A stretch of 64,000 bases of DNA from Ruegeria sp. TM1040 (GCF_000014065.1 NC_008044.1:1139501-1203500), one strand, 5' to 3'; numbered from the stretch's first letter, positions 45,778 through 54,713 are shown. A program made the numbers and translations. Notes: a model not told the origin generated them from the letters alone.

Positions 45778-47628
45778 GTGTCGCAGCCCAATCAAACCCC
45801 AAAACTCGCGGTGATGCAGCCCACCAAGAAGCAGTTCCCCGAGTTCGAAAAATTCGCCAATTCCGTCAAGGCGCAGGAACGCGCGAAATTCGCCTATGAA
45901 ATGAAAAACGGGCTGCGCAGCAGCCGGGCGAAAGGGGAGCAGACCAAGGACACTGTGACCAAGCTTCTGCGCAAGGCTCAGGCGCTCATCCTGAAACATG
46001 AGAACGAAAAGGCCGAGGCGGTGATCAACCAGGCGATTGCGCTCGAGGGACAGGATGCGCGGCTCCATTCGCTGATGGGCGAAGTGCTCATGAAGGATTC
46101 CAACCGGATGATGGACGCGCTGGGGAGCCTGATGCGAGCCGTCAAGCTGGAGCCGACCAACGGCAGCCACTACGGCATGATCGGCACCCTTCTGATGCGC
46201 CTTCAGAAATTTGAAGAGGCGATCGATTACTTTGAAATTGCTGTGAAATTCGATCCCAAAAATCATATCGCCCTGTCGCGGATGATGCATACCAAAGCCC
46301 ATCGCGCGCGCTGGGATGATTTCAACAAGATCCCGACCTACCTCAAGCAGTTCAAGAACCAGAACGTGCTGTCCGATCCTTTTGCCTTCCTGTCGCTTTG
46401 CGATGATGCGGCGTTTCAGAAACAGCGCTCCATCGCCCAGATCAATTCCAAGTTCTGCAACCCCGTCAAAGCCCCCATCTTCAAGGGGGAGCGCGCGGCC
46501 GGCGAAAAGATCCGGATCGGCTATTTCTCGAACGACTTCTACAACCACGCCACCATGCATCTCATGGGGGGGCTGCTGGAAAACCACGACCGATCGAAGT
46601 TCGAGATCTATATCTACGACTATGGCTCCAAGCTGCGGGACCACGAACACGAGCGCGCGCGTCGCAGCGCCGATGTGTTTCGCGATATCCGCACTCTGAA
46701 CACTGCGCAGATCGTTGATCTGGCGCATGGGGATGCTCTGGATATTGCGGTGGATCTCAAGGGCTTTACCGAGAATGGGCGGCTGGACATGTTCAACAGT
46801 CGCGTGGCGCCTGTGCAGGTGGCCTATCTGGGGTATCCGGGCACGACCGGTTTGAAATCAATGGATTACATGGTGGCCGACAAGATCACGATCCCGTCGC
46901 ACCTGCGCAAGCACTATACCGAAAACATCCTCTATATGCCCAATTGCTACCAGCCCAATGACGAGTCGCGCTTTATCGCCGAGGTTGCAGACACGCGGGC
47001 CAGCCATGATCTCCCCGAAGAGGGGTTTGTGTTCTCCTCCTTCAACAACCCCTACAAGGTCACGCCGCGCGAGTTCGGCATCTGGATGGACCTCCTGAAA
47101 GAAGTGCCCGACAGCGTGCTGTGGTTCTATGTCTCAAAGGCAGAGATCATCGACCGTCTGCGCAAGGAAGCCGAGTCGCGCGGTGTCGATGGTGCGCGCA
47201 TCATCCCCACCGGGCGGATGCAGCCGGAGTACCACCTGGCGCGCCTGAAACACGCCGATCTTTTCCTGGATACCTTCAACGTCAACGCACACACGACCGC
47301 CAGTGATGCACTCTGGGCGGGCTTGCCCGTTGTCACCAAAACCGGCGAGCAATTCGCCGCGCGGGTGGCGGGCAGCATCCTCAGCGCAGCGGGGCTTGAG
47401 GATCTGGTCACTCATAGCGAGAAGAAATATTACGAAGTGGCTCTGCGCATTGCCCAAGATCCTGACTATCTTGCGGATATTCGCAAGCGTCTGGCGGCGT
47501 CGCACGAGAACTCGCCGCTGTTTGATACCAAATCCTACACCCGCGATTTTGAACGTCTGATGGAGCGCGCGTTCCAGAATTACATCGACGGCAACGCCCC
47601 GCGCAGTCTCGGAATTTCCGCAGCCTGA
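45778..47628 (+). CDS. TPR protein with GT41 (O-GlcNAc transferase-like) glycosyltransferase domain
   Basis: 616 aa. N-terminal TPR region at about 60-175 ('AVINQAIALEGQDARLHSLMGEVLMK', 'AIDYFEIAVKFDPKNHIAL'). C-terminal SPINDLY/OGT-like domain from about 240: 'KIRIGYFSNDFYNHATMHLM', 'DIAVDLKGFTENGRLDMFNSRVAPVQVAYLGYPGTTG', 'FSSFNNPYKVTPREFGIWMDLL', 'LDTFNVNAHTTASDALWAGLPVVT'. The family transfers sugars to protein Ser/Thr; substrate unknown (flagellin is one possibility). Start GTG 45778 has GGAG 11 nt upstream; ATG 45814 is an alternative. Alone, no sugar-nucleotide genes nearby. Confidence 0.88.
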   Translation: MSQPNQTPKLAVMQPTKKQFPEFEKFANSVKAQERAKFAYEMKNGLRSSRAKGEQTKDTVTKLLRKAQALILKHENEKAEAVINQAIALEGQDARLHSLMGEVLMKDSNRMMDALGSLMRAVKLEPTNGSHYGMIGTLLMRLQKFEEAIDYFEIAVKFDPKNHIALSRMMHTKAHRARWDDFNKIPTYLKQFKNQNVLSDPFAFLSLCDDAAFQKQRSIAQINSKFCNPVKAPIFKGERAAGEKIRIGYFSNDFYNHATMHLMGGLLENHDRSKFEIYIYDYGSKLRDHEHERARRSADVFRDIRTLNTAQIVDLAHGDALDIAVDLKGFTENGRLDMFNSRVAPVQVAYLGYPGTTGLKSMDYMVADKITIPSHLRKHYTENILYMPNCYQPNDESRFIAEVADTRASHDLPEEGFVFSSFNNPYKVTPREFGIWMDLLKEVPDSVLWFYVSKAEIIDRLRKEAESRGVDGARIIPTGRMQPEYHLARLKHADLFLDTFNVNAHTTASDALWAGLPVVTKTGEQFAARVAGSILSAAGLEDLVTHSEKKYYEVALRIAQDPDYLADIRKRLAASHENSPLFDTKSYTRDFERLMERAFQNYIDGNAPRSLGISAA

Positions 47629-47664
47629 GCCGGGTCTCGCGGACTTCAGATCAAAGACTACAAG

Positions 47665-47690
47665 GCCGCGTCCCCTTTGGGAGACGCGGC
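47665..47690. terminator. Bidirectional hairpin between GT41 gene and L,D-transpeptidase gene
   Basis: GCCGCGTC (47665-47672) / GACGCGGC (47683-47690), 8-bp perfect stem, weak T tract. It lies between two convergent genes and may end both. Confidence 0.5.
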
Positions 47691-47737
47691 TAATTCTTGG
47701 GCCTCTTCATGCCGGAGCCTAACGTTCAGGCGGGCGA

Positions 47738-48355
47738 TCAGAGCAGGCGGACCTGTGTTCCGACTTTGACCAGCGGATAGAGTTTCTCGACGTGCTGATT
47801 GTAGAGCCCGATGCAGCCAGAAGAGCTCTGACGGCCAATTTTGCGGGTGTCGTGGGTGCCATGCACCAGATAGGCAGGCCAGTCGAGATAGAGCGCGCGG
47901 GTGCCAAGCGGGTTGTTTGGCTCGCCGCCTTCAATACGCTGCGGCAGCGAGGGATCGCGCTCGCGCATGTTGGCCGTCGGCGTCCAACTTGGGTTTTCGC
48001 GCTTGCGCACGATCTTGGAATAGCCCCGGCGGGTCAGCTCTTCGCTCATCGGGACAGATGAGGGAAAGAGCAGATAGGTCTCGCCATCGCCGCCCCAGTA
48101 ATGCAGCGCGCGGCTCTCGATGTCGGCCAAGAGACAGCCCACGCCCAGCGTCTCAAAATGGTCCTGCCAGCGCTGCTGCTGGAACGAAGACACATTGCGC
48201 TGAACCGGGATTTGCTCGCGGATTGCGGGCTCTGATGCGGGGAAAGCATCGGTGGATTGCGCGCGCAAAAGCCCCGGTGTTGCAAGTGTTGCCGCCGCGC
48301 CCGCCATCAGGCTGCGGCGCGTCAGAGAAAGACGGGATTTGGTGAAGTCGGACAT
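47738..48355 (-). CDS. L,D-transpeptidase (YkuD family), Tat-exported
   Basis: 205 aa. Cross-links peptidoglycan (3-3 links) or attaches proteins to it. Tat-type signal 'LTRRSLMAGAAATLATPGLLRA' at about 11-32, then the YkuD domain. Catalytic motif 'HGTHDTRKIGRQSSSGCIGLYN' region gives His165 and Cys181. Upstream 'NPLGTRALYLDWPAYLVHG' is typical. ATG 48355. Tat export suggests folding before transport. Convergent with the GT41 gene. Confidence 0.92.
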   Translation of the reverse strand: MSDFTKSRLSLTRRSLMAGAAATLATPGLLRAQSTDAFPASEPAIREQIPVQRNVSSFQQQRWQDHFETLGVGCLLADIESRALHYWGGDGETYLLFPSSVPMSEELTRRGYSKIVRKRENPSWTPTANMRERDPSLPQRIEGGEPNNPLGTRALYLDWPAYLVHGTHDTRKIGRQSSSGCIGLYNQHVEKLYPLVKVGTQVRLL

Positions 48356-48500
48356 GCATCCATCCTCGTGGCTTTGAGTGCTCGAATTTTGATGGCGACA
48401 CTATGAAAGCCAGGGCAGCTGCGCCAGTGCCATCCCCGCCTTGAAGGGGTGACATTTGCGTGAGCAGGCCGCTTGCGCAACTTATCGCGCATTCCCCAAC

Positions 48501-48531
48501 AAAAAAGGCCGCCCGGAGGTCCCGGACGGCC
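48501..48531 (-). terminator. Terminator of mmsA
   Basis: GGCCGCCCGG (48507-48516) / CCGGACGGCC (48522-48531), 10-bp stem with one mismatch; on the minus strand followed by TTTTTT; 21 nt after the mmsA stop. Confidence 0.85.
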
Positions 48532-48552
48532 AAAACATGAACCTTTCGGGGA

Positions 48553-50052
48553 TCAGTCCATGGCTTTGAAGTTGAATTCGCCGCCTTCTTTGATGCCCGA
48601 GAACCAGCGCTGGGTCACAGTCTTGGTGCGGGTGTAGAAGCGGAAGGCGTCGGGGCCATATTGGTTCAGATCGCCAAAGGCCGATTTCTTCCAGCCGCCA
48701 AAGGTGTGGTAGCTGAGCGGGACCGGGATCGGGAAGTTGATACCGACCATGCCCACGTTCACGCGGTTGGCAAAGTCACGCGCGGTGTCACCATCGGCAG
48801 TGTAGATCGCGGTGCCGTTGCCATAGGCGTTGTCTTTGACAAGGTTCAGTGCGTCCTCGTAGTTGTCCATGCGGACTGTCGACAGAACCGGGCCAAAGAT
48901 CTCTTCTTTGTAAATGTCCATCTCGGCGGTGACATTGTCAAAGAGGGTCGGGCCAACAAAATAGCCGTTCTCATACCCCTGCAGCGTCAGGCCACGGCCA
49001 TCGGTCACAAGGGTTGCGCCCTGCTCGACGCCGCTGTCAATGAGACCCTCGATGCGCGCCTTGGCCTGCGGGGTGATCACGGGGCCGTAGTCGATGTCCT
49101 CACCGGCGGTGTAGGGGCCGACCTTGAGTTTCTCGATGCGGGGCACCAGACGCTCAATGAGGCCATCGGCGGTTTCTTTGCCGACCGGCACCGCAACGGA
49201 GATCGCCATGCAGCGTTCGCCCGCTGCGCCAAACCCGGCACCAACCAGCGCGTCTGCCGCCTTGTCGAGATCCGCATCAGGCATGATCAGCATGTGGTTC
49301 TTGGCGCCGCCAAAGCACTGCGCGCGCTTGCCGTTGGTCGCCGCGCGGCCATAGATATACTGCGCAATCGGGGTGGAACCCACAAAGCCCACGGCCTGAA
49401 TGGTCTCGTTGTCGAGGATCGCGTCCACGGCTTCCTTGTCGCCGTTCACAACCTGCAGCACACCATCAGGCAGACCGGCTTCTTTCAGAAGCTCCGCCAG
49501 ATAGAGCGAGGTGGACGGCACGCGCTCGGAAGGTTTCAGGATCATGGCGTTGCCGCACGAGAGGGCAGGGGCCATTTTCCACAAGGGGATCATCGCCGGG
49601 AAGTTGAAGGGGGTGATGCCCGCAACCACACCCAGAGGCTGGCGCATGGAGTAAAGGTCGATGCCCGGTCCGCCGCTGTCGGTGAATTCGCCTTTCAGCA
49701 GGCTCGGCGTGCCCATGCAGACCTCGACAACTTCAAGGCCGCGCTGCACGTCGCCGCGCGCATCAGGCAGGGTCTTGCCGTGTTCACGGGCAACCAGTTC
49801 TGCGAGCGTGTCCATGTGTTCGTTGATGAGTTGGCCGAACTTCATCATCACACGGGCGCGTTTTTGCGGGTTGGTTGCCGCCCATTCCACCTGTGCTTCG
49901 GCGGCTTTGGCGATGATTGCGTCCATTTCCGCCTTGGTGGCAAGCGGCACCTTGGCCTGCACTTCACCGGTGGCGGGGTTCAAAACGTCGGCAAAACGGC
50001 CGGAGGTCCCGGCGACTTTTTCACCATTCACGTAATGGGTCAGTTCCTGCAT
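48553..50052 (-). CDS. mmsA: Methylmalonate-semialdehyde dehydrogenase (CoA-acylating)
   Basis: 499 aa aldehyde dehydrogenase. Converts methylmalonate semialdehyde, NAD+ and CoA to propionyl-CoA and CO2, the last specific step of valine catabolism. 'GITPFNFPAMIPLWK' (Asn150), 'KPSERVPST' and the catalytic Cys281 in 'FGAAGERCMAIS'. The usual general-base Glu position reads 'FGGAKNH', characteristic of the CoA-acylating MMSDH class. ATG 50052 has GAGGAGGAC upstream. Divergent from a LysR regulator, about 5 kb from mmsB. Confidence 0.96.
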   Translation of the reverse strand: MQELTHYVNGEKVAGTSGRFADVLNPATGEVQAKVPLATKAEMDAIIAKAAEAQVEWAATNPQKRARVMMKFGQLINEHMDTLAELVAREHGKTLPDARGDVQRGLEVVEVCMGTPSLLKGEFTDSGGPGIDLYSMRQPLGVVAGITPFNFPAMIPLWKMAPALSCGNAMILKPSERVPSTSLYLAELLKEAGLPDGVLQVVNGDKEAVDAILDNETIQAVGFVGSTPIAQYIYGRAATNGKRAQCFGGAKNHMLIMPDADLDKAADALVGAGFGAAGERCMAISVAVPVGKETADGLIERLVPRIEKLKVGPYTAGEDIDYGPVITPQAKARIEGLIDSGVEQGATLVTDGRGLTLQGYENGYFVGPTLFDNVTAEMDIYKEEIFGPVLSTVRMDNYEDALNLVKDNAYGNGTAIYTADGDTARDFANRVNVGMVGINFPIPVPLSYHTFGGWKKSAFGDLNQYGPDAFRFYTRTKTVTQRWFSGIKEGGEFNFKAMD

Positions 50053-50134
50053 GTGCAGTCCTCCTCTGATCAGTGGTCGCCGCCATCCTAGGATTGCAAA
50101 AACAGACGTAAAAGAGGAAAGGCTTCAAATAGGT

Positions 50135-50169
50135 TTTGCATTTACGCAAATGGTTAAGGTAGGTTAACC
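50135..50169. promoter_or_regulatory. Two dyads between mmsA and the LysR gene
   Basis: TTTGC-N6-GCAAA (50135-50150) and GGTTAA-N6-TTAACC (50152-50169) lie in tandem in the 155-nt divergent promoter region. LysR-type regulators bind such interrupted dyads near the divergent start sites. Candidate regulator-binding sites, unproven. Confidence 0.5.
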
Positions 50170-50207
50170 ATGAGCAGAATGCGAAGAAGGCTGGAGGATC
50201 CCGTCAG

Positions 50208-51104
50208 ATGGAACCCCAATGGGACGATATGAAAGTGTTTTTGGCGGTCGCGCGGGAGAGCAGCCTCTCTGGCGCGGGGCGGGTCCTCAAGATGGACCCT
50301 GCCACAGTGGGCCGCCGGGTGGCCCGGTTTGAGGCCGCGCTCAAGACATCTCTCTTTGTAAAATCACCGCAAGGCTATGCGCTGAGCGCGGCCGGAGACA
50401 GGCTCTTGGGGCATGCGGAAGCGGCGGAACTCGCCATGCGGGCGGGCGAAGAGGCGCTCACTGGCCCGAGTGACACGCTTTCGGGGCAGATCCGCATCGG
50501 CGCGCCGGATGGATGTGCCAACTACATCCTGCCGCAGGTCTGTGCCGCGATTTCCAAAGACAACCCGGATCTTGATATTCAGGTTGTCGCCTTGCCGCGT
50601 GTGATCAACCTGTCGCGGCGCGAGGCGGATATGGCCGTCACCGTCAGCGCGCCAACTGCGGGCAAGCTGCTGGTGCAAAAGATCACCGATTATCACCTGC
50701 ATCTGGCGGCCACCCGCCACTATCTGCGCGACAATCACCCGATCGAAAAGCTCGAGCACCTGCGCGACCATCGCATGATCGGCTACATTCCGGACATGAT
50801 CTTTGATCGCGAGTTGGATTACCTCAATGATCTGGGCATCGAGCGCGTGTCGCTGGCGTCCAATTCGGTCTCTGTCCAGATCAAGATGCTTGCCGAAGGC
50901 AGCGCGCTTGGCGTGGTGCATGATTTTTCACTGCCGAGCCACCGGACCCTGCGCAAAGTGCTGAAGGAAGAGTTCAGCCTGACCCGCAGTTTTTACCTTG
51001 TCCGCCATCAGGGCGACCAGCGCAGCGACCGGCTTAATCGCTTTGCAGAGGCGCTCTCGGCGGGGATACGCGCAGAGGTTGAGCGATTGGAAGGCTTGAC
51101 TTGA
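50208..51104 (+). CDS. LysR-type regulator divergent from mmsA
   Basis: 298 aa. N-terminal winged HTH ('MKVFLAVARESSLSGAGRVLKMDPATVGRRVARFEAAL') and C-terminal LysR substrate-binding domain ('SGQIRIGAPDGCANYILPQV', 'SRREADMAVTV'). Its position divergent from mmsA makes control of valine catabolism likely, though it could also act elsewhere. ATG 50208 is preceded by CTGGAGGATCCCGTCAG. Confidence 0.9.
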   Translation: MEPQWDDMKVFLAVARESSLSGAGRVLKMDPATVGRRVARFEAALKTSLFVKSPQGYALSAAGDRLLGHAEAAELAMRAGEEALTGPSDTLSGQIRIGAPDGCANYILPQVCAAISKDNPDLDIQVVALPRVINLSRREADMAVTVSAPTAGKLLVQKITDYHLHLAATRHYLRDNHPIEKLEHLRDHRMIGYIPDMIFDRELDYLNDLGIERVSLASNSVSVQIKMLAEGSALGVVHDFSLPSHRTLRKVLKEEFSLTRSFYLVRHQGDQRSDRLNRFAEALSAGIRAEVERLEGLT

Positions 51105-51159
51105 TGTGATCTTGCGGCAAACCTTGAGGGAGTGAAAGAAAATTTCAAGGGTGCGCAAA

Positions 51160-51594
51160 ATGCTCGTTAAGTCGATCCTTAAGTCCAAAGATATCGCCGA
51201 AGTTGTCACGATCACACCGGAGGCCACGATTGAGGCGGCGGCGCAGCTCTTGTCCGAGCATGGCATCGGGACAGTCGTTGTGTCGCCGGATAAATCCAAA
51301 CCTGTTGGGATACTCTCGGAGCGCGACATCGTGCGCCAGCTCGCCAAGGTGGGGTCGGTTTGTCTCAATCATAAGGTCGAGGACTACATGACCCGCGACG
51401 TGGTGACCTGCACCCAGGACAGCGTTGCAGAGCAGGCGCTGAGCACGATGACCGAAGGGCGATTCCGCCATATGCCCGTTGTCGAAGATGGCGCGCTGGT
51501 GGGGATCATCTCGCTTGGAGATGTGGTCAAGGCGCAACTCAACGAGGTGGCGATGGAGAAAACCGCGCTTGAGGGCATGATCATGGGACACTAG
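51160..51594 (+). CDS. CBS-domain pair protein
   Basis: 144 aa made of two CBS domains: 'VTITPEATIEAAAQLLSEHGIGTVVVSPDKSKPVGILSERDIVR' and 'MTRDVVTCTQDSVAEQALSTMTEGRFRHMPVVEDGALVGIISLGDVV'. CBS pairs bind adenosyl ligands and sense energy state. No effector domain, so it probably works through partners. ATG 51160 is preferred over GTG 51151 because AAGG lies 9-10 nt upstream. Confidence 0.9.
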   Translation: MLVKSILKSKDIAEVVTITPEATIEAAAQLLSEHGIGTVVVSPDKSKPVGILSERDIVRQLAKVGSVCLNHKVEDYMTRDVVTCTQDSVAEQALSTMTEGRFRHMPVVEDGALVGIISLGDVVKAQLNEVAMEKTALEGMIMGH

Positions 51595-51719
51595 GGAGCA
51601 AATCGCGGCTGGGCGGCGGCGATTATGCACTGGCTGAAGATTCAGTATTCTCACGCACTTGCATTGCGTCGCGCAACATGATTGCGTGCCCGGGAATGTG
51701 ACGCAGGCAGGAGGGGCCC

Positions 51720-52217
51720 ATGCGCATTGGCTTGTATCCCGGAACCTTTGACCCCATCACCTTGGGGCATATCGACATTATCCGGCGGGCAACCCTGCTG
51801 GTAGACCGGCTTGTGATCGGCGTGGCGATCAATCGCGACAAGGGACCGTTGTTCGATCTCGAAGAGCGCGTCGCCATGATCGAGGCAGAGTGCGCCAAGC
51901 TCACCGAGCAGACCGGCACCGAGATCGTCGTCCACCCGTTTGAGAATCTGCTGATTGACTGCGCCCGCGATGTGGGCGCGCAGGTGATTGTGCGCGGTCT
52001 GCGCGCGGTTGCGGATTTTGAATATGAATTCCAGATGGTTGGCATGAACCGCGCGCTCGATGACAGCATCGAGACGGTGTTCCTCATGGCTGAGGCCCGC
52101 CATCAGGCCATCGCCAGCAAACTGGTCAAGGAAATCTCGCGCCTCGGGGGCGATGTCAGCAAGTTTGTGACGCCTCTTGTGCGCGAACGCCTCGCAGAGC
52201 GTCTGGGCCAGCGCTAG
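51720..52217 (+). CDS. coaD: Pantetheine-phosphate adenylyltransferase
   Basis: 165 aa. Makes dephospho-CoA from phosphopantetheine and ATP in coenzyme A synthesis. Nucleotidyltransferase motif 'YPGTFDPITLGHIDII' (TxGH, His17), 'VRGLRAVADFEYEFQMVGMNR' and 'SKLVKEISRLGGDVSKFV' are diagnostic. AGGAGG before ATG. Ends with its own terminator. Confidence 0.96.
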   Translation: MRIGLYPGTFDPITLGHIDIIRRATLLVDRLVIGVAINRDKGPLFDLEERVAMIEAECAKLTEQTGTEIVVHPFENLLIDCARDVGAQVIVRGLRAVADFEYEFQMVGMNRALDDSIETVFLMAEARHQAIASKLVKEISRLGGDVSKFVTPLVRERLAERLGQR

Positions 52218-52248
52218 GCCCCAGCCAGTCCATTTGGAACACTTGGAT

Positions 52249-52275
52249 CCGGTCTGCCGCGCGCGGGCCGGTTTT
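52249..52275 (+). terminator. Terminator of coaD
   Basis: CCGGTCTGC (52249-52257) pairs with GCGGGCCGG (52263-52271) using two wobbles, followed by TTTTGCTTT. Confidence 0.6.
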
Positions 52276-52284
52276 GCTTTGTGG

Positions 52285-52428
52285 TCAGCGCCAGAAAGCG
52301 AGCCACTCGATCAGCTCAAACAGCTTTTTGCCCAAAAACAGCACATGACCGGTGCCAAAGAACACGATGTCCACCGTCAAAGCGGTGATCAGGAACAGCC
52401 CCAGGGCGATGGCGATGGTGTTGGTCAT
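52285..52428 (-). CDS. 47-aa single-helix membrane peptide downstream of gap
   Basis: 47 aa. One membrane helix at about 4-26 ('TIAIALGLFLITALTVDIVFFG') and an aromatic/basic end 'GKKLFELIEWLAFWR'. Function unknown. ATG 52428; a longer in-frame start at 52494 would run through the gap terminator and is unlikely. Hydrophobic layout and clean frame argue for a real gene. It follows gap on the same strand, beyond a hairpin. Confidence 0.6.
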   Translation of the reverse strand: MTNTIAIALGLFLITALTVDIVFFGTGHVLFLGKKLFELIEWLAFWR

Positions 52429-52442
52429 GCGGGAAGCCCAAT

Positions 52443-52482
52443 AAAATACGCCCGGCCAGCTATGCCTGACCGGGCGTAAAAT
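52443..52482 (-). terminator. Terminator of gap
   Basis: TACGCCCGG (52447-52455) / CCGGGCGTA (52470-52478), perfect 9-bp stem with 14-nt loop that can pair further (CAG/CTG). On the minus strand followed by TTTTAT. Lies between gap and the 47-aa gene. Confidence 0.75.
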
Positions 52483-52506
52483 CTCAACCCTCACGCGAGG
52501 AAGGTG

Positions 52507-53508
52507 TTAGTTCAGGCGACCCATGGCGGTGGCAACATCGGCCATCCGGACCGAGAAGCCCCATTCGTTGTCATACCACGCCAGCACGCGCACCATGCGA
52601 CCGTCGACCACGCGGGTCTGGTCGGGCGCAAAGATGGAGCTTTCTTCGGTGTGGTTGAAGTCGGTCGAGACCAGCGGCGCGGGCTCATAGCCCAGAACGC
52701 GCGACATATGGCCCTTGGACGCCTCTGCCACGGCGGCGTTCACCTCTTCGGCGGTGACCTCGCGCCCCGCGCGGAAGGTCAGGTCCACCGCGGACACATT
52801 CGGGGTCGGCACGCGGATCGCTGAGCCATCGAGACGGCCCTTGAGGTTCGGCAGAACCTCACCCAGCGCCTTGGCCGCGCCCGTAGAGGTCGGGATCATC
52901 GACATCGCTGCCGCACGGGCGCGGTAGAGATCGTCGTGACGGCGGTCTAGCGTCGGCTGATCGCCGGTGTAGGCGTGGATGGTGGTCATGATGCCATGCT
53001 CGATGCCAAAGGCCTCGTCCAGTACCTTGGCCAGCGGTGCAAGGCAGTTGGTGGTGCAAGACCCGTTGGAGACCATCTTGTCGGTGGACAGAAGATCCTC
53101 GTCGTTGACGCCGTAAACCACGGTGCGGTCCACGTTCTTGCCAGGTGCGGACAGCAGAACCTTGCCTGCGCCGCGCTCGAGGTGCTTCTTCGCCTTCAGG
53201 CCATCGTTGAATTTGCCGGTGCATTCCAGCACGACATCGCAGCCTTCCCAGTCCAGCGTGTCCATGTCGTAGGTGGAAAACACCTGCATGTCGCCGCGGC
53301 CAAGGTTCAGGCGGCCTTCGCTGAAATCGACCTGACCGGGGAAACGGCCATGCACGCTGTCGTATTTGATGAGATGCGCTGCCGTCTCGATCGGGCCGGT
53401 CGCATTGACCTTGATCACCTCGATATCGTTGCGAAAGCTGCCCGCGATATGGGCGAGGGTGCAGCGGCCGATACGTCCGAAGCCATTGATTCCAACTTTG
53501 ATGGTCAT
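52507..53508 (-). CDS. gap: Glyceraldehyde-3-phosphate dehydrogenase
   Basis: 333 aa. Interconverts glyceraldehyde-3-phosphate and 1,3-bisphosphoglycerate. NAD motif 'INGFGRIGR' (7-15), catalytic Cys151 in 'SNGSCTTNCLAPLAKVLDE', substrate segment 'SMIPTSTGAAKALGEVLPNLKG', C-terminal 'WYDNEWGFSVRMADV'. ATG 53508 has GGAG 8 nt upstream; GTG 53523 is an in-frame alternative. Confidence 0.96.
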   Translation of the reverse strand: MTIKVGINGFGRIGRCTLAHIAGSFRNDIEVIKVNATGPIETAAHLIKYDSVHGRFPGQVDFSEGRLNLGRGDMQVFSTYDMDTLDWEGCDVVLECTGKFNDGLKAKKHLERGAGKVLLSAPGKNVDRTVVYGVNDEDLLSTDKMVSNGSCTTNCLAPLAKVLDEAFGIEHGIMTTIHAYTGDQPTLDRRHDDLYRARAAAMSMIPTSTGAAKALGEVLPNLKGRLDGSAIRVPTPNVSAVDLTFRAGREVTAEEVNAAVAEASKGHMSRVLGYEPAPLVSTDFNHTEESSIFAPDQTRVVDGRMVRVLAWYDNEWGFSVRMADVATAMGRLN

Positions 53509-53762
53509 CTCTGTCGTCTCCACGAGAAGGCTGTCTTAGGGGCAGCCTATAGCGATCATTAACCTCGGGAAAAAGAAGAAATTAGAGTAAACACAGACTG
53601 TTAGCGCAAAACCTTGATGGTGGCGTTAACACCTCTGACGGCGTTTGCGGTAACTGTTGCTCCGGGGGAGCGGCGCGATGCTGCGATGCGGCACGCTTGA
53701 ATGATTCCCCTCCCGCAGGCTACACAGGGTCCCATGAATGCCACAGTGCAAAGGGGTGAGGT

Positions 53763-54713
53763 ATGAGCGGTCTTCTGGCCTTGTTGGACGATGTCGCGGG
53801 GATCGCAAAGGTCGCTGCCGCATCGGTGGATGATGTGGCGACCCAATCGATGAAAGCGGGCTCGAAGGCGGCCGGCATCGTGATTGACGATGCCGCGGTC
53901 ACGCCGAAATATGTCACCGGCTTCCACCCGGCGCGCGAGTTGCCGATGATCTGGCGCATTGCGCGCGGCTCTTTCATCAACAAACTGGTGTTCCTGTTGC
54001 CCGTGGCCCTGTTGATGTCGCAGTTTGCGCCCTGGCTCATTCCGCCGCTCCTGATCCTCGGGGGCTGCTACCTGTGTTTTGAAGGGGCCGAAAAGATCGC
54101 CCATGTGGTGCTGCCCCATGACGATCATTCCGGCGGGCCAGACGGCAGCCACGACATTGGAGATCCGGCACATCTCGAAGAGCAGAAGGTCAAAGGCGCC
54201 ATCAAGACCGATTTCATCCTCTCGGCTGAAATCATGACGATATCTCTCTCGACGATCGAGAGCGATGTCTTGTGGATTCAGGCGGCCACCCTGGCCGTGG
54301 TGGGCATCATGATTACCATCGTGGTCTATGGCGTGGTTGCGGTGATTGTAAAAATGGACGACGTGGGCCTCTGGCTTACCAAGGTGGGCCGCACGGGCGT
54401 TACCCGCGCCCTCGGCCGCGGCATTGTCGCGTTTATGCCGTGGTTCCTGAAAATGCTGACTGTGGTCGGGACGGCCGCCATGCTCTGGGTCGGCGGGTCG
54501 ATCATTGTGCATTCCGCGCATCAGATGGGCTGGCACTGGCCCGAAGATACGATCTACAGCTTTGCCAAATCCATCGCCCAAGGTGACGGGCTGGTGGAAT
54601 GGCTGGTGAAGGCGGTGGTCGACGGTCTCCTCGGCTTTGTGGTGGGCCTCCTCTTGATCCCCCTCGCCACCAAAGTGATCGCGCCGCTGTTTGGCACCAA
54701 AGCCGCGCACTGA
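53763..54713 (+). CDS. DUF808 family inner-membrane protein
   Basis: 316 aa. Member of the YedI/DUF808 family. The amphipathic N-terminus 'MSGLLALLDDVAGIAKVAAASVDDVATQSMKAGSKAAGIVIDD' is the family hallmark. It is followed by about five or six membrane helices ('KLVFLLPVALLMSQFAPWLIPPLLILGG', 'AATLAVVGIMITIVVYGVVAVIV', 'LLGFVVGLLLIPLATKVIAPLF'). Function unknown. GTGAGGT precedes ATG. Divergent from gap with 254 nt between. Confidence 0.9.
   Translation: MSGLLALLDDVAGIAKVAAASVDDVATQSMKAGSKAAGIVIDDAAVTPKYVTGFHPARELPMIWRIARGSFINKLVFLLPVALLMSQFAPWLIPPLLILGGCYLCFEGAEKIAHVVLPHDDHSGGPDGSHDIGDPAHLEEQKVKGAIKTDFILSAEIMTISLSTIESDVLWIQAATLAVVGIMITIVVYGVVAVIVKMDDVGLWLTKVGRTGVTRALGRGIVAFMPWFLKMLTVVGTAAMLWVGGSIIVHSAHQMGWHWPEDTIYSFAKSIAQGDGLVEWLVKAVVDGLLGFVVGLLLIPLATKVIAPLFGTKAAH

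Noticed and set aside
50154-50167. CtrA-like site TTAA-N6-TTAA before the LysR gene
   Set aside because: The known CtrA site needs a 7-nt spacer; here it is 6 and the bases fit a different dyad better.
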